Origin: Pedobacter sp. WC2423
GTDB lineage: Bacteria > Bacteroidota > Bacteroidia > Sphingobacteriales > Sphingobacteriaceae
Assembly (NCBI RefSeq): GCF_040822065.1
Contig: NZ_CP162005.1
Coordinates: 3,658,001-3,722,000 of the forward strand
Reading direction: 5' to 3'
DNA length: 64,000 nucleotides
Part shown: positions 17,183 through 25,760 of the stretch, in pieces
Layout: the number at the start of each line of letters is the position of its first letter
Position numbering within the stretch: position 1 is the first letter of the stretch
Made by a program: the position numbers and the translations under genes
The notes under the pieces: model-generated
Told to the model about the DNA's origin: nothing
What the model saw: the letters and a program-made list of their open reading frames with translations, nothing else
Database searches by the model: none

Positions 17183-17788
17183 TTATTTTATAATTTCCCA
17201 TCTCTGTGTATCGAAGTTAAACCGCTTAATCGGTTTTGCCGGCGCACCTACTGCAATAACATTGGGAGGTAAACTTTTGGTCACAACAGAATTTGCCCCT
17301 ACAATAGTTCCCTTTCCAATCGTAACTCCTGGTAATACACTAACGAACTCACCTAACCAGACATTATCTTCAATATGAACAGCTTTAGTCTTATATTTTC
17401 TAAGGATAGGTATTTCAAGAGGAGAAGAGTCCATCTCACCTCCTTCATAAGCACCATGAGAACAATCAGATATATAAATTTTGCTGGCCATCAGCACATT
17501 ATTTCCGATAGTAACTGATTCCATCGCAGTGATATGAACATAATCATTCATTTGAACATTACTCCCGATTTTAATAATAGGATCAGTAGTGGCTATCAAT
17601 GGATATGCTTCTATCCGGCAACCAAAGCCAGTAGTAAAACCCTGACCAACACCAACGTATTTTTTATTCCTGATATCAAAAGGCAATCTGATAATTTTTG
17701 CCTGTGGAAAAAAAATCTTAGTATATAAAACGGATTGAATCAGTTTCAAACTACCAAAGAAACCATAAACACGAAATAACTTGATCAT
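17183..17788 (-). CDS. left-handed beta-helix acyltransferase, copy B
   Basis: 201 residues. Hexapeptide repeats run through about 70-180 (IKIGSNVQMND, VTIGNNVLMAS, VHIEDNVWLGE, VTIGKGTIVGA), with the usual ISDCSHGAY loop near 110 that carries the catalytic histidine. These enzymes O- or N-acetylate sugars with acetyl-CoA in the cytoplasm. The N-terminal 60 residues are hydrophobic and basic rather than a membrane domain. It overlaps the GT2 gene upstream by 4 bases (ATGA) and lies 5 bases before the epimerase. It is paralogous to the gene at 19.8-20.4 kb over its whole length, including the ending RFNFDTQRWE versus RFNFESGRWE. Confidence 0.88.
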   Translation of the reverse strand: MIKLFRVYGFFGSLKLIQSVLYTKIFFPQAKIIRLPFDIRNKKYVGVGQGFTTGFGCRIEAYPLIATTDPIIKIGSNVQMNDYVHITAMESVTIGNNVLMASKIYISDCSHGAYEGGEMDSSPLEIPILRKYKTKAVHIEDNVWLGEFVSVLPGVTIGKGTIVGANSVVTKSLPPNVIAVGAPAKPIKRFNFDTQRWEIIK

Positions 17789-18594
17789 TTCTTTCTGAGT
17801 TTTACGATGACTAATCTTCTGATATATTTTAATACTGAATATACTACTAAAAAGGAATACTCAAATATTCCGACCACATTAAGGCGTAAGGCTTCCCGGA
17901 GATTTTTTAATTCTCCTTTTTCCATTTCCTTCAAATTAGAGGATAAACCCGAAAACCCGAAATCAGGTTTCCCGCCGCCTGTTAACACATAACTCTCATT
18001 TAACAGCATACAATTATTCTTATTGCAAATTCTCAGCCAGTAATTTCCTTCTTCTGCATACCGTTGTGTTTCATCAAAAAAACCAATCTCAGTTAAAATT
18101 TTCCGCTTGAAAATAACAGTCGGAGTAGAAAAGAAATTTTTATACATCAGAAATCTCGCAGAAATTGGTGTCAGCCGGGAGAATTTCTTTGACAAAAAGC
18201 TATCCAGAACCTGTCCGTTTCTGTTGCATCCAAGAAGGTCTATTGCAGGGTCAGCTTCCAATACCGTAAGCTGTTCCTGCAGCTTTTGTTTGTCCCACTC
18301 ATCATCAGCGTCAAGCAATGCAATGTAGTCTCCCTGAGCGGCCCGCATTCCAGCATTTCTTGCCGTTGAAACCCCGCCATTCTTCTTTTTGATCAAACTA
18401 ATATTAAGATCTTGATTTTCAGTAATATATTCCTCAACCAAAGCAGCACAATTATCTGTACTGCCATCATCAACAACGATAATTTCGAAATCTTTGCAGG
18501 TCTGGTTTTTTACTGAATTCAAGGTTCCCTGAATAGTCCCCGATGAATTATACATAGGTATAACCACTGAAACCGTTTTTTTTGACAAAGTCAT
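17785..18594 (-). CDS. family 2 glycosyltransferase
   Basis: 269 residues with the GT-A opening VSVVIPMYNSSGTI at 8-21, VVDDGSTDN near 41-48, and a metal-binding D95-A-D97 in LLDADDEWD. This is the standard GT2 fold for transfer of a sugar from a nucleotide donor to a lipid-linked glycan. The C-terminus has a short hydrophobic stretch near 240-258 that may sit at the membrane. It lies between the two copies of the acyltransferase-epimerase module and overlaps copy B's acyltransferase by 4 bases. Donor sugar unknown. Confidence 0.9.
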   Translation of the reverse strand: MTLSKKTVSVVIPMYNSSGTIQGTLNSVKNQTCKDFEIIVVDDGSTDNCAALVEEYITENQDLNISLIKKKNGGVSTARNAGMRAAQGDYIALLDADDEWDKQKLQEQLTVLEADPAIDLLGCNRNGQVLDSFLSKKFSRLTPISARFLMYKNFFSTPTVIFKRKILTEIGFFDETQRYAEEGNYWLRICNKNNCMLLNESYVLTGGGKPDFGFSGLSSNLKEMEKGELKNLREALRLNVVGIFEYSFLVVYSVLKYIRRLVIVKLRKK

Positions 18595-18618
18595 AAATAC
18601 TATTAAATTCTAATCTGG

Positions 18619-19755
18619 TTATTTTAACAATCCACGACTTTTCATCTCATGAATTGACTGTGCATAATTATCATTTTCTACTTCCTGCCCGTTTACCCAG
18701 TTGGTAAACTCCTGAATACCCTGTTCAAAAGTATAAGCTGGCTTAAACCCTAATTTCGCCTCAATCTTGGTCATATCAGCAAAATTATGCCTGATATCTC
18801 CTAAACGATAATTTCCGGTAATCGTGATCGGAACTTCCACCCCATAGTTTTTTACCAATGTAGTAGCTACAGTGATCACGTCAGTTGGCACTCCTGTACC
18901 GACGTTAAATACTTCACCATCGGCAGCCGGGTTTTCAATTCCTAAAATTGTCGCATTTACCACATCGTCAATAAAAACAAAATCTCTTGTTTCTTTACCG
19001 TCTTCAAAAATATTAATTCCATTTCCATTCTTGATCTGCGTAGAAAAGATAGATAAGATGCCTGTATATGGATTCTTTAATGATTGTCCCGGGCCATATA
19101 CATTCTGATATCTGAATGCTACTGGCGAAATTCCCAGCGTAGGACACACTGTCATAATCATTTGCTCCTGATTCTGTTTTGTAATTCCATAAACTGAAGA
19201 AGGATGTATTTTTGATTCTTCATCAGTAGCTAACAGCTCTAAATCTTCTTGATCATCAGCATATTTAACTTCGAAATCACCCTTATCCATCGCTGCCGAA
19301 GTACGGTGCTTAGGATAAACAATCCCTTTTTCAGCACTTCTGTATTTACCTTCACCATAAATTGATCTGGAAGATGCAATCACAATTTTTTTAACCTGAT
19401 GAGGCTGATTAGCCAGCAAGTCAAGCATGATTGCCGTCCCGTTTACATTCACATCCACGTATTTCTGAATTTCATACATAGATTGTCCAGTACCCGTTTC
19501 TGCTGCATAATGAACGATAATATCCTGATCTTTAATTGCTGCTTCCCAGTCCTTTTTAGAAGTAACTGTTCCTGATATAAATTTAACTTTATCTTTTATG
19601 CTAAGGTATAAAGGGGATGTCTCTAATGGGTTTTCACCGTGAATTTGAGGAGATAAATTGTCTAAAACTGTAATTTTATGACCTTTTTTTATAAGTGCCA
19701 GGGCTAAATTACTTCCAATAAAACCAGCTCCACCAGTAATCAATATATTTTTCAT
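18619..19755 (-). CDS. SDR nucleotide-sugar epimerase, WbiB/Tll-like, copy A
   Basis: 378 residues with GGAGFIG at 8-14 and Y189/K193 in VYGITK. It has the same length and layout as the copy at 16.0-17.2 kb. The two differ mainly in the 134-172 insertion and the C-terminal third, while the core around residues 174-266 is almost invariant. Many synonymous differences separate the two DNA sequences, so this is an old duplication held by selection rather than a recent copy. The probable product is a 4-epimerised 6-deoxyhexose nucleotide, for example 6-deoxy-L-talose from dTDP-L-rhamnose. The substrate is inferred from family resemblance only. Confidence 0.85.
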   Translation of the reverse strand: MKNILITGGAGFIGSNLALALIKKGHKITVLDNLSPQIHGENPLETSPLYLSIKDKVKFISGTVTSKKDWEAAIKDQDIIVHYAAETGTGQSMYEIQKYVDVNVNGTAIMLDLLANQPHQVKKIVIASSRSIYGEGKYRSAEKGIVYPKHRTSAAMDKGDFEVKYADDQEDLELLATDEESKIHPSSVYGITKQNQEQMIMTVCPTLGISPVAFRYQNVYGPGQSLKNPYTGILSIFSTQIKNGNGINIFEDGKETRDFVFIDDVVNATILGIENPAADGEVFNVGTGVPTDVITVATTLVKNYGVEVPITITGNYRLGDIRHNFADMTKIEAKLGFKPAYTFEQGIQEFTNWVNGQEVENDNYAQSIHEMKSRGLLK

Positions 19756-19773
19756 TCTTTTTATTTTTAACGT

Positions 19774-20388
19774 CTATTTAAATAACCCATCAGGATCTTT
19801 AGGAATTAATTCCCATCTTCCGCTCTCAAAATTAAATCTTTTGATTGGTCTTGCCGGAATACCAACTGCAATAACATTCGCAGGCAGATCCTTTGAAACA
19901 ACAGAGTTAGTACCAACAATTGTACCCTCACCTATAGTTACCCCTGGTAATACAGCAACAAATTCACCAAGCCATACCCTGTCCCCGATCACCACATCTT
20001 TTGAAGACAGTTCTCTTGAGCCAGGACGGATCATTGGTGAACTGTCAGTTTCATTTCCTGAATATTCACCGTGTGAACAGTCTGAAATATAAATTTTGCT
20101 CGCCATCAGTACATCGTTACCAATTACAACTCTGGAACGTGCCGTGATATGTACAGCATCCTGCAATTGTACGTTATCGCCAATATGCAGCACTACTTCA
20201 CCGTTCTTTGGATACGATTCAAGCCTGCAACCAAATCCCATGGTAAAATTCGCACCCCACTTTATATGTTTTCTTCCTCTTATATCAACGGGTAAAAGCA
20301 TTAATTTGGCAGAACGATAGAATATTTTTGTAAAGATCCATGACCTGATCAGTATAAACATTCCCCAAATACCATATGTCTTAATCAT
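19774..20388 (-). CDS. left-handed beta-helix acyltransferase, copy A
   Basis: 204 residues with hexapeptide repeats at about 75-180 (LHIGDNVQLQD, VVIGNDVLMAS, VVIGDRVWLGE, VTIGEGTIVGT) and an ISDCSHGEY catalytic loop. It probably acetylates a sugar hydroxyl or amine before or after transfer. It is a paralogue of the protein at 17.2-17.8 kb, and again lies directly upstream of a WbiB/Tll-like epimerase. That pairing suggests it acts on the sugar the epimerase makes, as WbiA-type O-acetyltransferases act on 6-deoxytalose in Burkholderia. The acceptor is not proven. Confidence 0.88.
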   Translation of the reverse strand: MIKTYGIWGMFILIRSWIFTKIFYRSAKLMLLPVDIRGRKHIKWGANFTMGFGCRLESYPKNGEVVLHIGDNVQLQDAVHITARSRVVIGNDVLMASKIYISDCSHGEYSGNETDSSPMIRPGSRELSSKDVVIGDRVWLGEFVAVLPGVTIGEGTIVGTNSVVSKDLPANVIAVGIPARPIKRFNFESGRWELIPKDPDGLFK

Positions 20389-20425
20389 AATTATAATTTC
20401 TATTAAAATACCAGGAAAACCAATG

Positions 20426-21397
20426 TTAGTTCCTAAAAAAAATACGCTTTAACCAATCTTCAATTGTCAATAATTTATTGTTTACCACCCCTGCCTTGAA
20501 ATCAAGGAATGAAGGCTCCACAAATGGCTGCTTTTCATCCAGAAAAGCAATACAATCCGTATTATAAATTTCCGGATCATCTTTTATTTTATGGTTGTTA
20601 GTTAATATTTTAGTATTGGAAGCTAAAGCCTCAATAACTCTCATCGCTAATCCCGTTTGATTCGGACTGCTCACATCCACCATCACCCTGGTTTCTTTTA
20701 AAAACCCCAGATAATCATTTCTCTCCATTCGCTTAAATGAAACTATAGTGGTATCTAATTTAACCCCTTTAACACGTTCTTTGATATAAGAAGTAAATGG
20801 CATATATAAAAATGCTTTCAGTTTAAATCCATTCGCTTCAGCATACTCCTTAAATTTAACTACCGCCTGATATCTTTCAGGCAAAAACCAGCCCATAAAG
20901 AAGAAGTCATATGCAGCTTGTTTTTTATCACTGACAATAGTTTTTACATCATCTGAGAAAAACAGCGGAATATACTTCAGTGCAGGAAATACCCTGCAAT
21001 CTTCAAAATCGAAAGAATAGACCTGGTCGAAACGATCCAGTAAATGCGCATATGGGTTTGTTTTATTAGAATCCCATTGATACATGATCATTTTCGACTG
21101 CGGATTTAACCGTTTAAATTCCATTAAAAACTCCTCAGTAATCTGATATCCTCTAACTACAAATAAGTAATCAAACTGATCCTGTTTGATCTGTTCTGTA
21201 AGTTTACGGTAATGTGTCGCCTGGTAATCCTTCAGCTGTTTATTGAAAAAGTTATTAATTATTTTAAAAGTCAGGCCATAAGTTCTTTCAGGAAGAAATT
21301 TAACCTCTGCTCCCATTGAGCTTAACTTCTCAGTGATCAGGGTGTGATATTCATGAAAAACCGGTCCGATAAATAATATTTTTTTATTCTTAAACAT
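20426..21397 (-). CDS. CgeB-like putative glycosyltransferase, copy A
   Basis: 323 residues from the ATG at 21397 (MFKNKKILFIG). An ATG at 21412 would overlap the polymerase stop codon and is possible; an upstream TTG is less likely. It has an N-terminal Rossmann-like strand (KKILFIGPVFHEYH) and the C-terminal pattern SSPNQTGLAMRVIEAL near 243. It is a paralogue of the protein at 15.1-16.0 kb. Family members are annotated as lipopolysaccharide biosynthesis or CgeB-type glycosyltransferases without known donors. It stands at the upstream end of copy A of the acyltransferase-epimerase module, whereas its paralogue stands at the downstream end of copy B. Confidence 0.7.
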   Translation of the reverse strand: MFKNKKILFIGPVFHEYHTLITEKLSSMGAEVKFLPERTYGLTFKIINNFFNKQLKDYQATHYRKLTEQIKQDQFDYLFVVRGYQITEEFLMEFKRLNPQSKMIMYQWDSNKTNPYAHLLDRFDQVYSFDFEDCRVFPALKYIPLFFSDDVKTIVSDKKQAAYDFFFMGWFLPERYQAVVKFKEYAEANGFKLKAFLYMPFTSYIKERVKGVKLDTTIVSFKRMERNDYLGFLKETRVMVDVSSPNQTGLAMRVIEALASNTKILTNNHKIKDDPEIYNTDCIAFLDEKQPFVEPSFLDFKAGVVNNKLLTIEDWLKRIFFRN

Positions 21398-21401
21398 AGA
21401 T

Positions 21402-22625
21402 TTAAATAGCATAGGGCTTAGATCCAACCAATTTGAATCTAAATAATGAATATAGTCCTGAACAGGCTATCAATACAAAAAAAGGATCCAGTATCAATGG
21501 TTCAGATAAGTTTGAGATTATTATTATTAAGAGAAAAAGCCATCTTTTCTCTTTGGTCAGGCCTTGTTTATAAATCAAAAGGAACCAGGCAAATACAAAC
21601 GGTATACCAAATCTGGTCAGAAAGTACATAATAGAGTTAGAACTTCTTCTATCTGCTATAAGATCAACAAACTCACTGGAGTAACCACTTAAAAGAGAGG
21701 TACTCGAACTTTTAACGGATTTATAAGTATCTCCTGACATTCCAATTCCGGTCAATGGATATCTGCCAGTAATATTTACACCCTCAGCAAAATCATACAC
21801 TCTCATAATTGAAGAGGTAACCTCAGAAGAAGAAGTATCGCCTTCATTAACCTTTTGGTTATAGTTCAGGATAAAAACAGGGAGCGCCACCACAACTAAA
21901 AACGAGGCAACTATTATCTTTTGAATACGGGTAGTATTTCCTGAAAACAGCAATACTATAAATTGCAACAATAAAATCGCAATCCCTGTAGTAGAGTAAG
22001 TAGTCAGAATCAGAATAGCAGCAATGACCTGATATCTTTTATTCCGGAATACAAAAGAACTCATAAAGAATAAAAAATTCATAAAGATCTGTAGTATTCC
22101 AGGCTCCCAGAATAAACCCTGGTTTCTATAAACAGTTATACCAAACAGATCAAAACTGCTATTGTAGAAAAAGGCATATAAAAAAGTATTGGAATTGAGG
22201 TCTTCTGAATTCACATTAACCACAAACCGGATTACAAAAAAAGATAATATAAATCCTATAATTGCGTGACAGGCTATGAACTTCAATGCACCATGTAAGA
22301 GTAATCCGAAATCTATATTCCGGCCTTTCAGATGCATAAAAAACAACCCTATAATTATAAACCTGAAATAAAGGATGATATAAGCTACAGGATCGTTTGA
22401 AAAAGGCACTGCAATAAAATGGATGAACAGTACAGCACCGAACATCAATGATATAACAAGGTAAGTAATCAGTAGATTGGTAGCATAGGGAACTTTAAAA
22501 TCTCTGAGAAATATAATAGCCAGAACAATTGTACTTAAAACAAATATCATGGGGCCCCACAGCGCTGCATATACAGTACCCGTAAGCATGATGATTAAGA
22601 ACAAATATAATTTTTCCAGTTTCAA
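21402..22625 (-). CDS. Wzy-like O-antigen/polysaccharide polymerase
   Basis: 407 residues with about eleven membrane helices and a larger soluble loop at roughly 265-335. The short motif QGLFWEPGILQIF near 172 matches the GxFxEPG signature seen in many Wzy polymerases. Wzy joins lipid-linked repeat units in the periplasm. Low sequence conservation is normal for this family, so the call rests on topology, motif and neighbours (Wzx upstream, glycosyltransferases on both sides). The frame begins with TTG at 22625; an ATG at 22589 would shorten the first helix and is the alternative. Confidence 0.82.
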   Translation of the reverse strand: MKLEKLYLFLIIMLTGTVYAALWGPMIFVLSTIVLAIIFLRDFKVPYATNLLITYLVISLMFGAVLFIHFIAVPFSNDPVAYIILYFRFIIIGLFFMHLKGRNIDFGLLLHGALKFIACHAIIGFILSFFVIRFVVNVNSEDLNSNTFLYAFFYNSSFDLFGITVYRNQGLFWEPGILQIFMNFLFFMSSFVFRNKRYQVIAAILILTTYSTTGIAILLLQFIVLLFSGNTTRIQKIIVASFLVVVALPVFILNYNQKVNEGDTSSSEVTSSIMRVYDFAEGVNITGRYPLTGIGMSGDTYKSVKSSSTSLLSGYSSEFVDLIADRRSSNSIMYFLTRFGIPFVFAWFLLIYKQGLTKEKRWLFLLIIIISNLSEPLILDPFFVLIACSGLYSLFRFKLVGSKPYAI

Positions 22626-22649
22626 TACTCAAGAACCCCGCTTTGTAAA

Positions 22650-23540
22650 TTACTTAGTAACAATAAGTCTGTTAACATATTCATCCAGCTTCATACTTTC
22701 TACTAAAGCTGATTTTTTAGGCTGATAATCTTCCACATGTAAAGGTCTGTAAGAATATTGAACCTGTAATAATAACCTGTTGCCTTTTAAAGGTAATTGT
22801 CCTTTATGAACACCATAAGTATCTTCTAAAAAGCAAGCTCCTTTTTGTTCTATCAGCGTTGTAATTTTTTCCTGGCCAAATGACTCAACCACTTCCTCAT
22901 CACTAAATCTTCTGAGCTCGGTTAATTTATTGGATTTGTGAGATCCTTTCACAAAAATATGGGGGCCGCTATCTGCAGTCACATCTGTTAAATAGAAGAA
23001 CAACTTTACAAATTTGAAATCATCCATATCTCTATGGTAAAACTGTGCCTCCTTAGCAGACTCCCTGCTCCCGAACGACCACCAGCAATTGATATTGGAG
23101 ACAGTAGGTTTAACTCCAAGATATTTTGAAACTACATTCAGTATTTTCGAATCATTTGCAATCGCTATGATCTCAGGAAATTCAGCCAGACTATTTCTGG
23201 TATAATGTGCTAATTGCACATCATTTCCTGGATTTGACAGATCAACCACTGGCCGGCTTGCCTTTGCAGTGTCAAAGCATTCCACATGGCTTAACTTACT
23301 CACAATAGATGAAATCTGACTCTCTGATAAAACAAAACCCAGATGTGAAAATCCGTCAGCTTTTAGCTCATTAAAGATTTCATCTTCCTGTTTCGCAATA
23401 TGAAGTGAATTTATTCCGGCAGAATGTCCCGGATTTGGTAAAAATAACCTATGAACTCCACAAATTAAGTCTCTAAGCTGAATATTGTGTGCTCTTCGCT
23501 GAATGTAAAATGAAACCCTATCAATAAACCGTTTGCCCAT
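22650..23540 (-). CDS. phytanoyl-CoA dioxygenase (PhyH) family oxygenase
   Basis: 296 residues. The Fe(II) ligands of the family are visible as H169-x-D171 in FYHRDMDD and H245 in YGVHKGQ. R255 in GNRLLLQ is placed to bind 2-oxoglutarate. The beta-barrel core spans about 90-265. PhyH-type enzymes hydroxylate small molecules using oxygen and 2-oxoglutarate. Inside a polysaccharide operon, between Wzx and Wzy, it may hydroxylate a sugar, an N-acyl group or a lipid-linked intermediate. That role is inference, and I know of no characterised O-antigen enzyme that fits exactly. Intact ligands argue for activity. Confidence 0.82.
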   Translation of the reverse strand: MGKRFIDRVSFYIQRRAHNIQLRDLICGVHRLFLPNPGHSAGINSLHIAKQEDEIFNELKADGFSHLGFVLSESQISSIVSKLSHVECFDTAKASRPVVDLSNPGNDVQLAHYTRNSLAEFPEIIAIANDSKILNVVSKYLGVKPTVSNINCWWSFGSRESAKEAQFYHRDMDDFKFVKLFFYLTDVTADSGPHIFVKGSHKSNKLTELRRFSDEEVVESFGQEKITTLIEQKGACFLEDTYGVHKGQLPLKGNRLLLQVQYSYRPLHVEDYQPKKSALVESMKLDEYVNRLIVTK

Positions 23541-23544
23541 AGTA

Positions 23545-24789
23545 TTAAGATTTGTTTAATTTGTTAAAATAATAACTGTTAAAAATAAAGAAAAAGAAGG
23601 CGCTAATACTTTCAATAATAAAAAAGCCGCCCAGAGATGGTTTTTCAAGTATTACATACAAAGATAACAGACCTACGTAAGTAAAAACCGAAATAAGACT
23701 ACCAAATAATATTAATCTGAATTTCTTCGCTGCATTAAAGAAAGTTATAGCTGGTCCGCTCAAATGAAGAAACAACAATGATGGAAATATAGTATAAATC
23801 AGATAAACCGATTCAATATGTTTCGGTAAGAATATCCTGACCATTGTATTGGCCAACAAAATTGTTGCCAGCATTACCAAAAGATAATATCCACCCAAAA
23901 TAAGATATTGCCTTTTTAAAGTGGCTTTCAGATCAGCTTTCAGATTTAACTCATATTTTTCAATGATCGAGGGAAAAAAGAGATTACTCACTGCGCCCGG
24001 GAAAACACTCACCAGAGAAACGAATAGTGTAATCAGAAATGTTTTACCCAGAATAACGGTTCCTAAACTAAAAGTAATCACCCATCTTCCCAGTTGAGAA
24101 TTAAATAAAGTCAGCCCCGTTGTCAGGTAAGGGACAAATCCAAGAGAGATGATTTTCAGTATGTACTTTTTAAAACTCAGGAAACTAATTCCTGGTATTA
24201 AACCAGGAACAATTAAATAAGCAACTCCGATAATGATCAATGGCTGTATTAATAATCCCGCCAGCACAGCTGGTAAGCCTATCCACTTGGCAAGGAATGT
24301 AATTACAAAAGAAACTATCGCTGAACTCAGCTGAGCCTTATTCAGAATGAAGATATTCTTTGTTCCCAGCAGTTTACAGGTTACCCAATTTGAATATAAT
24401 GAAGTAACTCCTATAATAATCAGGAGGAAAAGAATTGAGGTACTTATTCCTGTATCGTAAAAAAAATCTACAACAACCCCTGCAATACAAAGCAGAATAG
24501 TAAGGAATACAAAAAACATCAGTAATGCAGCGTTTACCCGCTTTAAAATATTTTCTCTTTTGTAAGAAAATAACCTGTATGCTCCGGTCACCGCACCTAT
24601 TTGCAGCAGAGAAATTGTTGTTGTCACTGTTTGTGATAACGCAATGATACCTAATTTTTCGAAATCGAAGATTTTCAGTAAAATGAAACTCTTAAAGAAT
24701 CCGATGGCACTAACTACAAATGTAATTATTACAAATTTAGACTTAGGACTGGTTATTAAAGCTGTAAGCCTGCTGAATTTATTTTCCAT
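23545..24789 (-). CDS. Wzx-like polysaccharide flippase (MATE/MOP superfamily)
   Basis: 414 residues with about twelve membrane helices, a basic N-terminus and an early FFKSFILLKIF segment, as in O-antigen and teichuronate-type exporters. Wzx moves the finished lipid-linked repeat unit across the inner membrane. There is no long soluble domain. Its start overlaps the end of the upstream acyltransferase gene by 34 bases, and the PhyH gene starts only 4 bases after its stop, consistent with one operon. Substrate range cannot be judged from sequence. Confidence 0.85.
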   Translation of the reverse strand: MENKFSRLTALITSPKSKFVIITFVVSAIGFFKSFILLKIFDFEKLGIIALSQTVTTTISLLQIGAVTGAYRLFSYKRENILKRVNAALLMFFVFLTILLCIAGVVVDFFYDTGISTSILFLLIIIGVTSLYSNWVTCKLLGTKNIFILNKAQLSSAIVSFVITFLAKWIGLPAVLAGLLIQPLIIIGVAYLIVPGLIPGISFLSFKKYILKIISLGFVPYLTTGLTLFNSQLGRWVITFSLGTVILGKTFLITLFVSLVSVFPGAVSNLFFPSIIEKYELNLKADLKATLKRQYLILGGYYLLVMLATILLANTMVRIFLPKHIESVYLIYTIFPSLLFLHLSGPAITFFNAAKKFRLILFGSLISVFTYVGLLSLYVILEKPSLGGFFIIESISAFFFFIFNSYYFNKLNKS

Positions 24790-25760
24790 ATGTATTTAGA
24801 GGCTGCTGATCCATTTATCTGGTCTGCCTGAAGGGTAATAACATTAAATTTTTCTTTGATCTCCGGGGAGAGCTGACTGAATCCGTCCGGAACATTGCTT
24901 TTAGCATTTTCCAGCTTCACCTCTAACTCAAATGGCCCCGCTTCAAGTTGTAACTCTGCACCAGCTTCTGCATTAAGAAAAATGCTTACAAGCATTTTCT
25001 GAGCACAAAAACCTGCTATTTTCAATTTTCTATCCGGTGATTTTGTAAATAAAAACATGGAAACTGCTTCCAGCTCCAGACCAGCATTCAAACTATCCTG
25101 AATTTCAAACTGCCGGTAATTACATCCTCTGTAAAAGAAAGGCCAGTGTTCGGCTACGGCAGATTTTATTTCCCTGAAGGATTCATTAAAATCAAGTCGT
25201 TTTCCTATCTCTTTTCCAGGAACACCACCAAAAATAGTATATGGAAATACATTTTTTGTAACTACAGAATTTGATCCGATAACCGCACCCTTTCCAATAT
25301 AAACCCCGGGCATGATAACGACTCCAAAGCCAATCCAGCAATCATCCTCTATGACAATCGCCTTACTGCTTGAAACTAATTTATCTTGTGCCTTAATAGG
25401 TAAAGCTGGTAAATGAGCAAAGGTATGCGTACCTGAGGAAATAAAAATTTCGGACGCAAACAGGCAATTTGAACCTATAGATACATTTCCATAAATCTTA
25501 CAATTATCATTCAAGGAAGTTCCTGAGCCTATGTGTATTTTTTCCTTCCAGGCATATAATTCAGTATTATACCCCATAGAAAAGTAATCTCCAATTGCGA
25601 TTCTTCCGTTTTTATCGAATATATTTATCCTTGACGTATTTTTTAACTGAGGAATTTTTCCGACAGAAAATCTATCCTTAAGCAAACATTTCACGTAAAA
25701 AACCCGGATCAGATTAAGCAAATACGGTATCAGGCTACTTATCTTGTCTAATAAGCTCAT
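24756..25760 (-). CDS. hexapeptide acyltransferase with C-terminal extension
   Basis: 334 residues. A beta-helix acyltransferase domain spans about 50-190 (IAIGDYFSMGY, IHIGSGTSLND, CWIGFGVVIMP, VYIGKGAVIGS), with the catalytic loop ISSGTHTFA near 108. A further 130 residues follow that are not part of the standard fold; they look like a beta-rich domain (LKIAGFCAQ, LELEVKLE) that I cannot name. The extension could bind the acceptor or help assemble the trimer. It overlaps the capsule-synthesis-like gene upstream by 26 bases and Wzx by 34. It is not closely similar to the two short acyltransferases of the duplicated module. Confidence 0.82.
   Translation of the reverse strand: MSLLDKISSLIPYLLNLIRVFYVKCLLKDRFSVGKIPQLKNTSRINIFDKNGRIAIGDYFSMGYNTELYAWKEKIHIGSGTSLNDNCKIYGNVSIGSNCLFASEIFISSGTHTFAHLPALPIKAQDKLVSSSKAIVIEDDCWIGFGVVIMPGVYIGKGAVIGSNSVVTKNVFPYTIFGGVPGKEIGKRLDFNESFREIKSAVAEHWPFFYRGCNYRQFEIQDSLNAGLELEAVSMFLFTKSPDRKLKIAGFCAQKMLVSIFLNAEAGAELQLEAGPFELEVKLENAKSNVPDGFSQLSPEIKEKFNVITLQADQINGSAASKYIWKINSAGLQL

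Noticed and set aside
16041..20388. The repeated epimerase-acyltransferase pairs as an assembly artefact or very recent tandem duplication
   Set aside because: The DNA of the two copies differs at many third codon positions even where the protein is identical, and a GT2 gene lies between them.
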